A stretch of DNA of 64,000 nt from CAYMZZ01 sp047600605 (GCA_047600605.1 JASGKK010000001.1:2108001-2172000); one strand, 5' to 3'. Positions 53,540 through 63,338 are shown, counted from the stretch's first letter. Program-made: numbers and translations. Notes: generated by a model from the sequence alone, not told the origin.

Positions 53540-54786
53540 TTTTGCTCAATTAAACGTTCGATACTGACCTGCATGCTCAATGCCTGATTCAGTATTTCAA
53601 AATATTCCAGCTGCTTCATGTTCAGTGCCTCCCAGGCATCGTAGAGCATATACAACTCTTCCGTATTTTGCTCATATCCCAACTGCATGGTCCTGTAGTT
53701 ATTTTTCAAGGCCGGTATGATCTCCTTCTCATACAGCTGCAATTGCTGCTTCTTCAACTCCAGCTCATTGCGCATACCATAAGCCATGCCGCTGTATTCA
53801 TTCAGCATCATCTCCTTTTGTGCCTGCAGCGCATTTCCTTTCCATTTAAGACTTTCAATATTGGCTTTGTTCATCTTTGATGACCATTTAGCCATCGGTA
53901 TCTTTACCATCGCCATAACGGTGTATTGCATTGGCTGGCCGCCAAAACCAAACATGTTTTCATAGCGTACGCCAAACTGCGGACGCAGACTGGCCTTTTC
54001 CGTTTCCTGCTTCAATACAGACAGATTCATTTCCTGATCCAGTGCTTTGAGATCACTTCGGGTATTATAGAACAGAGTACTGTCAAATACCAGGCTACTA
54101 TAATCATTGAGCCGGTAGACAGTATCTATATCGAAATAAATCATGGCATTGCGTCCCATGAGGGCATTGAGCCTGATCCTTTTTTCGCGGATGTCGTTTG
54201 CATACATGAGCTGCATATTTTTTACATCGCCCAGTGCGGCTTTGGCCTTGTAGTAGGCATTGATTTTCTCCAGGCCGTTCTTATACCTTATTTCAGCATT
54301 CTTAATCATAAAATCCAGCACCTTCTCATTTTCGGCCAGCACCGTCAGTTTCTTTTTCAGCACCACCCATTCGTTGTACAACTGCCGGGCATCATTTACC
54401 AGCTCATTGATGGTTGCCCCTTTCTTTTCTTTTTCAACCGACGACATAGCTTTCATGTATTGTTCATCTGCATCCAGTTTCTTTTTTGAAGGAAACATCT
54501 GTTCGCCGGAAACCATTACAGATCCCATACCCAGCATATCGCCGTCTTTACGCCAGAGTCGTACATTATACGGTGTCATAAACTGACCGATACCAACCTG
54601 CGGTGGCATCCAGCTTCGCGCTCCCTTAGCGGCTTCGTCCATAGAGCGAATCTCGCTGTCATACATCCTCACCACGGGATGTGAGGATCGCACACTGTCT
54701 ACGATTGCCTCCAGCTTAAGTTCCTGGGCAGAAGCGGATTGAAACAGAAATGCGCACAGTACCGGCAGAAATATTACTTTTTTCAT
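53536..54786 (-). CDS. CusC-like TolC-family outer-membrane protein
   Basis: The 416-residue protein has a signal peptide (VIFLPVLCAFLFQSASAQ) and the helical repeats of the TolC family (LKLEAIVDSVRSSHPVVRMYD and later LQLYEKEIIPALKNNYRTM). It forms the outer duct of the metal pump. It lies 11 bp after the CusA C-terminal gene. Confidence 0.88.
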   Translation of the reverse strand: MKKVIFLPVLCAFLFQSASAQELKLEAIVDSVRSSHPVVRMYDSEIRSMDEAAKGARSWMPPQVGIGQFMTPYNVRLWRKDGDMLGMGSVMVSGEQMFPSKKKLDADEQYMKAMSSVEKEKKGATINELVNDARQLYNEWVVLKKKLTVLAENEKVLDFMIKNAEIRYKNGLEKINAYYKAKAALGDVKNMQLMYANDIREKRIRLNALMGRNAMIYFDIDTVYRLNDYSSLVFDSTLFYNTRSDLKALDQEMNLSVLKQETEKASLRPQFGVRYENMFGFGGQPMQYTVMAMVKIPMAKWSSKMNKANIESLKWKGNALQAQKEMMLNEYSGMAYGMRNELELKKQQLQLYEKEIIPALKNNYRTMQLGYEQNTEELYMLYDAWEALNMKQLEYFEILNQALSMQVSIERLIEQK

Positions 54787-54797
54787 CCTTTATATAT

Positions 54798-56753
54798 TTA
54801 ATGATGTGCTTCGAGCACTTCTATTTTTCCCAGTTTTCTCAATTCATACTCCTTGGTCATCAGGAAAATGATAGGGGTGACCAGCAGGATATGAACGGCT
54901 GAAGTGAATACGCCACCAATCATAGGCAGTACGATCGGTTTCATTACATCACTACCCACGCCGCTGCTCCAGAGTATGGGCACAAGACCAAATAACGATA
55001 CTGCCACTGTCATCAGCTTCGGTCGCAGCCTTTTGGCTGCACCCGCTATGACATATTCGCGCAGGTCTGCTCGGGTAATCGTTTCACGTGAGTTTCCTTT
55101 TTTGGCCACCAGTTGCTGCATGGCATCGTTGAGATAGATCACCATCACAATACCAGTCTCCACAGCCAGACCAAACAGGGCAATAAACCCCACGGCTACC
55201 GCCACAGACAGGTTTACATCCCAGATATAAATCATATAGGCTCCGCCTATCAGCGCAAAAGGAATACTGATAAGGCTGAAAAATGCTTCGCGTATGGAGT
55301 GAAAAGCAAAATACATGGAGAAGAAAATAATCACCAGTACGATGGGCAGTATCGTCATGAGAGTCTTCTCTCCCCGGATCAGGTTTTCATACTGCCCGCT
55401 CCACTCCAGGAAGTATCCTTTCGGAAGTTTGCCAATCATCTGATCGAGTTTCTCCCTGGCTTCTTTTACCGTACTGCCGAGATCGCGATCCCTTACATTG
55501 AAGAGTACGGTACCACGCAGCATGGCATTTTCGGAATTGATCATGGGTGGACCTTCACTCAGCTTCACTTCCGCTACTGCTTCGAGCGGAATAGGTCCAA
55601 AACTCATCGTCTGTACCTGCAGGCGTTTGAGCGCTTCCAGGTTATTCCGGAAGTCCTGACCATACCGTGCGTTTACCGAAAACCGTTGCCGTCCTTCGAT
55701 AGTTGTAGTCAGTTTCATACCACCCAACGCACTTTCCACCACCGTATTCACATCATCCACACTCAATCCATAACGGCCAATCTCTTCGCGCCTGATCGCA
55801 ATATCTATATACTTACCCCCTGTAATTGGTTCTACATACAGATCATTGACACCATCAATGCCTTCCAGTTGCTTCTTGATCGTCTGAGCAAACGCATAAA
55901 TGCTATCCAGGTTCTGTCCGTATACTTTTACACCTACATCTGTGCGGATACCGGTTGAAAGCATATTGATCCGGTTGATGATCGGCTGGGTCCACCCATT
56001 CGTCACACCCGGTATCTGCATCTTCGAGTTCAGCTCACCGATGATACCTTCTTTTGTCATTCCTTTCCGCCATTCCGATTTCGGTTTTAGCAGGATAATT
56101 GTTTCGATCATACTGATAGGCGAGTTATCGGTAGCGGTATTGGCACGTCCGGCTTTGCCGAGTACATGCTCTACCTCCGGCACAGTCCGTATAATTTTAT
56201 CCTGCACCTGCAGTAGCCTCTTGGCTTCAGCATTCGATACGTCGGGCAATGTCACCGGCATAAAAAGCAGTGAACCTTCATCGAGTGGCGGCATAAATTC
56301 TCTGCCCAACCGCATGATCAGCGGGATGCTGATCAGCAACGCCAGGAGGTTAACCGCTATCACCGATTTTTTCCATTTGATACAAAACCGGATCACCGGT
56401 TCATAGACCCGTTCCAGTCCCCGGTTGATCGGGTTGGACCGTTCGCTCCGGAAGCGTCCTTTCATAAAAAAGGAAATCAACACGGGAGCCAGTGTCAATA
56501 CCAGCAATGCATCGACCACCATAATGAAGGTCTTGGTATATGCCAGCGGATGAAACAGTTTTCCCTCCTGCCCTGTCAATAAAAACACAGGTAAAAAAGA
56601 AGTGATAATAATGATCGTGGAAAAAAATACACCACGCGAAACCTGTTTGCAGGAACGTTCGATTATACGCATCCGTTCCAGTTCCGGTATCCGGTAATAG
56701 TCCGGAGCCAGTTTATTCTTCGTTTTTCGGAATATTTGCTTAAGCCATTTCAT
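54798..56753 (-). CDS. CusA-like RND metal pump, C-terminal half
   Basis: The 651-residue protein starts MKWLKQIFRKTKNKLAPDYY and continues with ERSCKQVSRGVFFSTIIIITSFLPVFLLTGQEGKLF, split here as the helix-5 region of a CusA/CzcA pump. It ends in helix 12 (ILLVTPIIFLMTKEYELRK). Its frame is the same as that of the N-terminal half upstream, from which it is parted by one TAA and one further codon. Met-rich stretches (LSTGIRTDVGVKVYGQ region) fit Cu/Ag pumps. The break falls in the cytoplasmic loop after helix 4, so this half could insert properly as a separate protein. Confidence 0.88.
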   Translation of the reverse strand: MKWLKQIFRKTKNKLAPDYYRIPELERMRIIERSCKQVSRGVFFSTIIIITSFLPVFLLTGQEGKLFHPLAYTKTFIMVVDALLVLTLAPVLISFFMKGRFRSERSNPINRGLERVYEPVIRFCIKWKKSVIAVNLLALLISIPLIMRLGREFMPPLDEGSLLFMPVTLPDVSNAEAKRLLQVQDKIIRTVPEVEHVLGKAGRANTATDNSPISMIETIILLKPKSEWRKGMTKEGIIGELNSKMQIPGVTNGWTQPIINRINMLSTGIRTDVGVKVYGQNLDSIYAFAQTIKKQLEGIDGVNDLYVEPITGGKYIDIAIRREEIGRYGLSVDDVNTVVESALGGMKLTTTIEGRQRFSVNARYGQDFRNNLEALKRLQVQTMSFGPIPLEAVAEVKLSEGPPMINSENAMLRGTVLFNVRDRDLGSTVKEAREKLDQMIGKLPKGYFLEWSGQYENLIRGEKTLMTILPIVLVIIFFSMYFAFHSIREAFFSLISIPFALIGGAYMIYIWDVNLSVAVAVGFIALFGLAVETGIVMVIYLNDAMQQLVAKKGNSRETITRADLREYVIAGAAKRLRPKLMTVAVSLFGLVPILWSSGVGSDVMKPIVLPMIGGVFTSAVHILLVTPIIFLMTKEYELRKLGKIEVLEAHH

Positions 56754-56756
56754 ACT

Positions 56757-58040
56757 TTACGATTTACCCGGTTTATGTTGTTCCTGCCACTCCGCCAGAT
56801 TGCGGTAAGAGTTCTCGGCCATAATGATCCCATTGTCTACTATCACCCCGATAGCAAGGGCAATACCTGTGAGCGACATGATGTTGGACGACAACCCGAA
56901 GGCATTGAGTAAGATGAAGCTGATAGCAATAGTGAGTGGTATTTGTATAATGATGCTTAATGCACTACGCCAGTGAAAGAGAAATATGATCACAATCAGT
57001 GATACCGCAATCATTTCCTCAATCAGCTTTCCTTTAATATTATCAATGGCGGCACCTATCAATGTACTTCTGTCATAGGATGTCTGAAATGTCACACCTT
57101 CGGGCAGGCCTTTCTGTACTTCTTTCATTTTTTCCTTGAGTGCTTCTATCACATTGCTCGCATTTTCGCCATAGCGCATTACCACTATTCCTCCTACTAC
57201 CTCTCCTTTGCCATCAACATCAAAAATGCCCAGCCGCAGGTCACCTCCCATTTGTACACTTCCGATATCTTTTACCCGTACCGGTATTCCATTGTAATTA
57301 CCCAGGGCAATACTCTCCACGTCTTCTTTGCTTTTGATATAACCAAGCCCGCGGATGATATAAGCCATATCGGCCATCTCAAACTTCCGGCCACCCACAT
57401 CGTTGTTGTTGGCCTGCACCTTATTCATCACATCCATGAGGGAGATATTATAAAACTGCAGCTTTACAGGATCGACCACCAGTTGATATTGTTTTTCAAA
57501 ACCGCCAAAAGATGCTACCTCTGCTACACCAGGCACGGTCTGTAAAGCAAACTTGATATACCAGTCCTGTAGTGCCCGCTGCTCACCCAGGTCCATCTTT
57601 GGCGCCTCGAGGTGATACCAGAAAATATGCCCCACTCCGGTGCCATCAGGCCCCAGCGTTGGGGTGACACCCTGTGGCAGGAGGCGCTGGGCAAAATTCA
57701 ATCGTTCCATTACCCGTGTTCTGGCCCAGTAGATATCTGTATTGTCTTCAAAAATCACATACACAAAACTCATCCCAAACATTGATGAGCCGCGGATGTT
57801 CTTCACTTTCGGAATACCCTGCAGGTTGCTCACCAGCGGGTAGGTCACCTGATCTTCTATTACCTGGGGACTGCGCCCCATCCATTCGGTAAATACGATC
57901 ACCTGATTTTCGCTCAGGTCGGGAATCGCATCTATCGGATTTTTCTTCACCGCATATATCCCGAACGCAAACAGGCCGGCTGCCAGAAACAGCACAATAA
58001 ACCTGTTGCGTAAGGATAGTTCAATTAACTTCTGAACCAT
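56757..58040 (-). CDS. CusA-like RND metal pump, N-terminal half
   Basis: The 427-residue protein covers helix 1 (LRNRFIVLFLAAGLFAFG), the first periplasmic domain (AIPDLSENQVIVFTEWMGRS, GVGEVAS-like FALQTVPGVAEVASFGG) and helices 2 to 4, with acidic residues in VIVDNGIIMAENSY. It stops at TAA 56759-56757 after EWQEQHKPGKS. A full CusA is about 1040-1080 residues; the two halves sum to 1078. Whether the TAA is a true split, a mutation or a sequencing error cannot be told from the sequence alone. Confidence 0.88.
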   Translation of the reverse strand: MVQKLIELSLRNRFIVLFLAAGLFAFGIYAVKKNPIDAIPDLSENQVIVFTEWMGRSPQVIEDQVTYPLVSNLQGIPKVKNIRGSSMFGMSFVYVIFEDNTDIYWARTRVMERLNFAQRLLPQGVTPTLGPDGTGVGHIFWYHLEAPKMDLGEQRALQDWYIKFALQTVPGVAEVASFGGFEKQYQLVVDPVKLQFYNISLMDVMNKVQANNNDVGGRKFEMADMAYIIRGLGYIKSKEDVESIALGNYNGIPVRVKDIGSVQMGGDLRLGIFDVDGKGEVVGGIVVMRYGENASNVIEALKEKMKEVQKGLPEGVTFQTSYDRSTLIGAAIDNIKGKLIEEMIAVSLIVIIFLFHWRSALSIIIQIPLTIAISFILLNAFGLSSNIMSLTGIALAIGVIVDNGIIMAENSYRNLAEWQEQHKPGKS

Positions 58041-58150
58041 GATTTATTTTTTTTGTGGACCGGCACCTGTAATTCTACTCAACTTCCGTTGCTGTCTGCC
58101 CCGCTCTGCGGGTTCGCACACTTCATCGTCCGGTTCCCTGATCATCTGTT

Positions 58151-58780
58151 TTATTCAATCACTTCTTCTACTTTCCCACAGGTCAGCATTTCTGCCCCGA
58201 AGTAGGGATTCTTTACTTCTTTGATTTCGCTTACCCACATGCCGCCTTTATTGTCGTTATACATCGGGCAATGGTCGTGATACAATGGCCTGGCGCCAAA
58301 TGCTTTAACCAATGCGTATATTTCTTCGCTCATCGTAGCAAAATGCTCACGCTGGTGCTTGATATTGCTGCCGTTTTTCCCGATATGTTCCGCATGCTCT
58401 TTCAGATCATCCTGATCTGCATCAAACACTTTCTTCTGTTCGGCTGTCAGCAATGATTTATCCAGTTTACCGATTGCGGTTGTCATAGCCTCGCCACCCC
58501 TTGCTGCTTCAGCTGCATTATCATTTGCCAGTGCATTTTTAATATGCAGGTAATGATCCACAATCTCTTTTATTCCCGCAGCCGCTTTTGCATCAACGTT
58601 TGTAAATGACGCCTGTACTTTTTTTATTTCTGTCTCTTCAGCAACGGTATTATGTGCAGTTGTATCCTGCTTTTTTTCTCCCATATCGTGACCTTCGTGC
58701 CCGGTCTTCTCTGTGTTGTTGTTGCAGGCCGTAAAGGCGAGGGCGGCAATTGCCGCAAGAGCGAAAAATATCTTTTTCAT
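58151..58780 (-). CDS. DUF3347 lipoprotein
   Basis: ATG 58780 gives 209 residues with a lipobox (LAFTACNNN); a start at 58804 is possible but would weaken the signal peptide. After a His-rich linker (TGHEGHDMG) comes the DUF3347 domain: YLHIKNALANDNAAEAARGGEAM, FATMSEEIYALVKAFG, then YHDHCPMYNDNKGGMW with Cys, His and Met that could bind copper, and MLTCGKVEEVI at the end. The family often accompanies copper RND systems of Bacteroidota. It lies 110 bp before the CusA gene in the operon. Confidence 0.88.
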   Translation of the reverse strand: MKKIFFALAAIAALAFTACNNNTEKTGHEGHDMGEKKQDTTAHNTVAEETEIKKVQASFTNVDAKAAAGIKEIVDHYLHIKNALANDNAAEAARGGEAMTTAIGKLDKSLLTAEQKKVFDADQDDLKEHAEHIGKNGSNIKHQREHFATMSEEIYALVKAFGARPLYHDHCPMYNDNKGGMWVSEIKEVKNPYFGAEMLTCGKVEEVIE

Positions 58781-58800
58781 TGGTTGATTTTTTGGGTTGA

Positions 58801-59169
58801 TCAATTTTTAGGTGTGTCAGTCTTTTTACCTGTTTCTTTTTTCTTTCTTTCATACAGGCAGCAACCGGGCAGTTTCTCATACACTTTATCATCTGCCTCA
58901 AATTTTTCTGTATCATGACCCACAGCGGCTACTTTCTTCTGAATGCTGTCATTGCTGATTTTGGCCGCATCGTAGGTAATGGTGAGTATTTTTGTTTCTG
59001 CGTCCCAGCTGGCGGCGCTTACACCATCGGCTTTAGCAGTTTTTTCAATGCGTTTTTTACACATTCCGCAGTTGCCGTACACTTTAAAAGATTCGGTTTT
59101 TTCCTGGGCAAACGCAGATACAGATAGCATGGCAAAGGCTGCCAGCATGAGCAGTTTAACTGATTTCAT
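58801..59169 (-). CDS. Secreted HMA-domain metal-binding protein
   Basis: The 122-residue protein has a signal peptide (LLMLAAFAMLSVSAFAQ) and one heavy-metal-associated domain with the metal motif Cys34-x-x-Cys37 (GNCGMCKKRIEK). A Cys pair (GCCLYERKKK) and a Lys-rich tail follow. It should act as a periplasmic copper/silver carrier, like MerP or CopZ in fold. It lies 20 bp before the DUF3347 gene start. Confidence 0.9.
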   Translation of the reverse strand: MKSVKLLMLAAFAMLSVSAFAQEKTESFKVYGNCGMCKKRIEKTAKADGVSAASWDAETKILTITYDAAKISNDSIQKKVAAVGHDTEKFEADDKVYEKLPGCCLYERKKKETGKKTDTPKN

Positions 59170-59267
59170 ATTGATTGTTTTATTGGTTGAAAAAGAAATG
59201 GGCAGGCATGGGGGAAATGCCTTTAGCCCGACAATATCATTGTCCGGCCAACACTAAAAAACTGTCT

Positions 59268-59666
59268 TTAAATACGGAATGTACGATGGAGGATATAAAC
59301 CGCAACGGAGCTACTTCGGGGAGGTGCATTGCTCACGGGGTTTTCTTCCGCAATGGAAGGAAGATCAGTTTGTGCCAGTTCAAAGAAGGAAACAGGAACT
59401 GCCGCAGCAGTCACCTGCATCAGTTGAAAAGCCGCTTCTGCGGTTTTCTGATCTTCTTTTCCTTTTACAAATTTGTGCTCGTCCTTGCAGCAACCATTGT
59501 CTTTGGCATCCTTCTTATCCATGCCACAACTGCCGCAGGTCTCGGGTGATGTATCTTTCAGTCCCCAGCCAGCCAGTTCACCCATGCAATAGTGCAGACG
59601 CACTGTAGCACCCGTAGAAGTGCCGAGGTAAACAAACAGGAGTATGAAGGCGAGGACCTTTTTCAT
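59268..59666 (-). CDS. HYC_CC_PP-family protein
   Basis: The 132-residue protein has a signal peptide and the three marks that name the family: HYC at 25-27 (VRLHYCMGEL), CC in NGCCKDEHKF, and PP in SNAPPRSSS. A CGSCGMD motif between them adds two Cys and a Met. These residues suggest metal binding. It is the first gene of the metal operon, directly after a -7 box. Confidence 0.85.
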   Translation of the reverse strand: MKKVLAFILLFVYLGTSTGATVRLHYCMGELAGWGLKDTSPETCGSCGMDKKDAKDNGCCKDEHKFVKGKEDQKTAEAAFQLMQVTAAAVPVSFFELAQTDLPSIAEENPVSNAPPRSSSVAVYILHRTFRI

Positions 59667-59673
59667 TTCAGGA

Positions 59674-59681
59674 CAAAGCTA
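59674..59681 (-). promoter_or_regulatory. -7 box of the copper/silver operon, next to the start codon
   Basis: Minus-strand TAGCTTTG is a perfect TAnnTTTG match ending 7 bases before the ATG at 59666. The transcript would begin at or within a few bases of the start codon. The -33 position reads TTTT. Confidence 0.6.
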
Positions 59682-59706
59682 GAATTTAATTTTGCTAAAA
59701 AAAATA

Positions 59707-59728
59707 AAAAAACCGGCTTGCCGGTTTT
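59707..59728 (-). terminator. Terminator after the LolA-like gene
   Basis: AAAAACCGGC and GCCGGTTTTT pair exactly with a 2-base loop, and both sides have A/T tracts. On the minus strand it is followed by a long T-run, separating the LolA-like gene from the metal operon. Confidence 0.85.
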
Positions 59729-59817
59729 TAACTATTGATTATGTTATTGACTTACTGATTGTCAGGATACATTGAGTGGCTTTCAGCAACATGCTGTACC
59801 GGCTATCTGTAATCCGT

Positions 59818-60525
59818 TTAAGGCTTCAGTATACTTTCCCCTTCAATTGTATTCACATTCACCTTTGCGTACGTTATTTCCCCACCTTCTCCGGCATCTA
59901 CGCTCAAGGCCACTACAATACCTGATGGTTGTTTGGTATGCTTGCTGTATATAGTTACCACTTCTGCTTCCTGTCCCTGAACTTTTACCGACTCGGTGGT
60001 TTTTACCAGGTACCAGGTAGCGGGATCCACATAGCAGGTATATACCTTTTTATCGGGGTTGGTCACTTTCAGCTTGTGACAGGACACCCCATTCACGTCT
60101 TCTTTTCCCTGCAGCTCAAATGTTGCATTTTTCCGGAAAGAGGTCATCAGTTTGTCTTCAAACCCCAACTCATTGCCGGAACTTTTCAAGTCATCGGCAT
60201 TCATTGCCACAGGTGCTGTGTCTCCCTGAGGGGGGATAAATTTCCAACCGGCATTGGTCGTCAGGATCACATAGCAATCGGATCCCATGACAGAAAAATC
60301 CTGGCGCATTCCTTTGTCGCGGATATAACTCATTTTAAGCGGCATGTCCAACCCCATTATACTCATGGTACCTTCCAGTACAAATGTTTTTACCTTATTC
60401 CAGTTTTCCAGACCACCCATCGCCTCATTATGATTTTTTACGATAGTTTGTGCATCCTGGGCAGAAACGGTGCTGCCAAAAATGAGCATAGATACAAAAA
60501 GAGACAGGGCTGTTTTTATCTTCAT
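59818..60525 (-). CDS. LolA-like outer-membrane lipoprotein-sorting family protein
   Basis: The 235-residue protein has a signal peptide (ALSLFVSMLIFGSTVSAQ). It then shows IVKNHNEAMGGLENWNKVKT, and beta strands such as TFELQGKEDVNGVSCHKLKV and CYVDPATWYLVKTTE, typical of the LolA/LolB-like superfamily. It is a single-gene unit closed by a terminator. Its role is unknown; a lipid- or lipoprotein-binding envelope role is inferred. Confidence 0.75.
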   Translation of the reverse strand: MKIKTALSLFVSMLIFGSTVSAQDAQTIVKNHNEAMGGLENWNKVKTFVLEGTMSIMGLDMPLKMSYIRDKGMRQDFSVMGSDCYVILTTNAGWKFIPPQGDTAPVAMNADDLKSSGNELGFEDKLMTSFRKNATFELQGKEDVNGVSCHKLKVTNPDKKVYTCYVDPATWYLVKTTESVKVQGQEAEVVTIYSKHTKQPSGIVVALSVDAGEGGEITYAKVNVNTIEGESILKP

Positions 60526-60932
60526 ATAGATTTATTAATAGCTCTAATATACTATTTCCTGAAAAGAAATGGCAGGTTCGCTTCCGGTTGCTCCCACGCG
60601 CATAGGTAATATCACGTAAGGTTAGACTATCTAAAGATGTTTATCCAGCAACTGGGAAAGGAGCATCCGGGTCAATTTTTCCCTGGGTAATGGCCTGGCC
60701 CATTGTAAGTGCAACCTATCCTTTTAATAAGGATTTCTTCTGTGCCCTCCTGCTCAAACCGCGTGCCACTGACATTTGTATCAAAAGAGTCCATCCATTG
60801 TATCAAAACCGGACAAGGCGGCCGCAGCCTGACTTTAATAAAAAACTGAGTCTCAACTCATTTGATCAATGGCATATTTTAGGTAATAAGAACCGCGACA
60901 GCATTCGCCGTTTTACCAACCAACACCATCAT
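60526..60932. other. Divergent intergenic region with a direct repeat
   Basis: This 407-bp region parts the LolA-like gene from the permease. The 11-base TTGTATCAAAA occurs twice (60776-60786 and 60798-60808), 22 bp apart, about two helix turns. An open frame from 60690 runs into the permease gene but lacks family sequence before 60933. No other feature is seen. Confidence 0.6.
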
Positions 60933-63287
60933 ATGCTGAAAAATTATATAAAAATCGCCTGGCGCAATCTGACCAAAAACAAGGTTTATTCATTTATCAA
61001 CATAATGGGCCTGGCCAGTGGTATCACCATTGCATTTCTGATAGGGTTGTGGGTATGGGACGAAATAACCTTCAATTCTTATCATAAGCATTATCAGAAA
61101 ACCGCGCAGGTAATGATCAACCAAACCAATAATGGCGAGGTCTATACTGGTCGAACCGTATCTATGCCGATGGGAGATGCACTGCGTGACCGCTATAAAG
61201 ACATATTTACCCATGTATCGCTTACCAGCTGGCCGGGAGGTCACTGGTTATCGGTAGCAGATAAGAAACTCCAGCGTCAGGGATTGTGGGTACAACCGGA
61301 TTTTGTGAATATGTTTGATCTGAAGATTCTTTCAGGTAGCGGCAATGGTCTCAACGACCCTTCCACTATCCTCATCAATCACTCTTTTGCGAAAAGCCTT
61401 TTTGGTGATGCAGATGCTACGGGAAAAACCGTACGCCTCGATAATGACGCCGACATGAAAATAGGAGGCGTATACGAAGACCTTCCCTACAATACCAGTT
61501 TCTACAATACTGCCGTGCTGCTACCGTGGCAAAACAAAGTCAACTGGTTGAATACAGCCAATGACTGGGGCAATCATTGTGGACAGTTGTTTGTACGCCT
61601 TTCCGACAAAGCTGATTTTGCCGAAGTAAATGCCCTTATCAAAAACGTACCTACCCCCTATATAAAAGAATGGAAAGAAGAACTGATGCTGCAGTCTATG
61701 GGTGATGTACATCTCTATAATAATTTCAGAAACGGAAAAGCGATAGGTGGCAATATTCAGTTTGTGTGGTTGTTTGGCGTGGTGGGGGTATTTGTGTTAT
61801 TGCTGGCCTGTATCAACTTCATGAACCTCTCCACTGCACGCAGCGAAAAAAGAGCCCGCGAAGTAGGTATCCGCAAAACGATCGGCTCAATGCGCCGCCA
61901 GTTGATCTTTCAATTTCTGACAGAATCAACCGTTGTGGCTTTTCTGTCCCTGTTACTGGCCCTGGCCCTCTGCCAGCTCGCACTCCCTTATTTCAATACC
62001 CTGGCAGATAAACAACTGTCACTGCCCTGGGGCAATCCGCTGTTCTGGATCGTTGTGCTCACATTTACGCTGGCAACCGGTCTCATCTCCGGCAGTTACC
62101 CGGCACTTTACCTGTCTGCCTTCAAACCTATTAAGGTATTAAAAGGAACTATCAGGGCCGGACGTTTTGCCTTCGCGCATCGCCGGATACTGGTTGTTTT
62201 TCAATTCACCATTTCTATTACGCTTATCATCGGTACCATCATGGTATTCCGGCAAATTCAATATGCCAAAGACAGACCGGTGGGTTACAGCCGGGATGGG
62301 TTGGTAGCCATTCCCGCCTGGGCGCCTGAAATTCAGAAGCACATGGAAGCGATCCGCACGGAACTGCTGCAGACCGGTGTGACCGAAAATATCGCGGTAT
62401 CCTCTCAATCCGTAACCCGTTTCAACAACAATAACAGCCTGGACTGGGAAGGCAAAGCGCCCGGACTGGTCGCTTTTTTCAGAAACGTAAATATATCGCC
62501 CGAATTCGGAAAGACCGTGGGCTGGAGCATCCGGCAGGGGCGTGATTTTTCGCGCGATTTTGGTCTCGATTCATCAGGGATGATTATCAACGAAGCGGCC
62601 GCCAGCGTCATTGGCTTCAAAGACCCGATTGGTAAGCAGGTGACTTTTGACGGCGAAAAATACAGCATCATTGGTGTGGTTAATGATATGATCACTCAGT
62701 CGCCTTATGATCCACCGGAACCTTCTATCTTTTTATCAAAAGGATTCAAAGGCCTGTTTCATGTACGGGTAAAGCCTACGGAGAGTATGTCAGCCGCACT
62801 CAGCAAAATGCAAACGGTTTTCAAAAAATATAATCCCGAAGTGCCATTTGATTACAGCTTTGTGGACGATGAATATGCACAGAAATTTGCTAACGAAATG
62901 AAGATCGGCAACCTGGTCACTCTCTTTGCTGCGCTGGCCATCTTTATCTCCTGCCTGGGTCTGTTTGGCCTCGCTTCTTTTGTAGCCGAACAGCGAACCA
63001 AAGAAATAGGTGTCCGGAAAATACTCGGTGCAAGCCTGACCAGTCTCTGGCAACTGCTCTCCAAAGAATTTGTACTTATGGTACTTATCTCTTTTGTGGC
63101 TGCCGTACCGCTGGCCTATTACTTTATGAACCAATGGCTGACCCACTACTCATACCGCGCCGGTATGTCATGGTGGATATTTGCCTCCGCCGGTTCGGGT
63201 GCCCTGCTGGTCACTCTCATTACCGTGAGTTTTCAGACAATGAAGGCCGCCCTCAGCAACCCTATCAAAAACCTCCGGACAGAGTAA
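60933..63287 (+). CDS. MacB/FtsX-family ABC transporter permease
   Basis: ATG 60933 begins MLKNYIKIAWRNLTKNKVYS, the usual start of this family, and gives 784 residues; the open frame upstream lacks conserved sequence. Two MacB periplasmic domains alternate with FtsX-type membrane blocks. Typical parts are NIMGLASGITIAFLIGLWVW, LLACINFMNLSTARSEKRAREVGIRKTIG and the second block with EQRTKEIGVRKILGASLTSL. No ATPase gene is adjacent. Such orphan permeases are numerous in Bacteroidota and likely transfer force to peptides or lipoproteins at the envelope. A terminator follows. Confidence 0.92.
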   Translation: MLKNYIKIAWRNLTKNKVYSFINIMGLASGITIAFLIGLWVWDEITFNSYHKHYQKTAQVMINQTNNGEVYTGRTVSMPMGDALRDRYKDIFTHVSLTSWPGGHWLSVADKKLQRQGLWVQPDFVNMFDLKILSGSGNGLNDPSTILINHSFAKSLFGDADATGKTVRLDNDADMKIGGVYEDLPYNTSFYNTAVLLPWQNKVNWLNTANDWGNHCGQLFVRLSDKADFAEVNALIKNVPTPYIKEWKEELMLQSMGDVHLYNNFRNGKAIGGNIQFVWLFGVVGVFVLLLACINFMNLSTARSEKRAREVGIRKTIGSMRRQLIFQFLTESTVVAFLSLLLALALCQLALPYFNTLADKQLSLPWGNPLFWIVVLTFTLATGLISGSYPALYLSAFKPIKVLKGTIRAGRFAFAHRRILVVFQFTISITLIIGTIMVFRQIQYAKDRPVGYSRDGLVAIPAWAPEIQKHMEAIRTELLQTGVTENIAVSSQSVTRFNNNNSLDWEGKAPGLVAFFRNVNISPEFGKTVGWSIRQGRDFSRDFGLDSSGMIINEAAASVIGFKDPIGKQVTFDGEKYSIIGVVNDMITQSPYDPPEPSIFLSKGFKGLFHVRVKPTESMSAALSKMQTVFKKYNPEVPFDYSFVDDEYAQKFANEMKIGNLVTLFAALAIFISCLGLFGLASFVAEQRTKEIGVRKILGASLTSLWQLLSKEFVLMVLISFVAAVPLAYYFMNQWLTHYSYRAGMSWWIFASAGSGALLVTLITVSFQTMKAALSNPIKNLRTE

Positions 63288-63338
63288 CCGATAAGCCTCC
63301 GGACTTTATTCGTCTCCCCCGTCAGTTGCATATAAGAG

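Noticed and set aside
60690..60932. Extended N terminus of the MacB/FtsX permease
   Set aside because: The added residues show no family sequence, while MLKNYIKIAWRNL at 60933 is the standard start.
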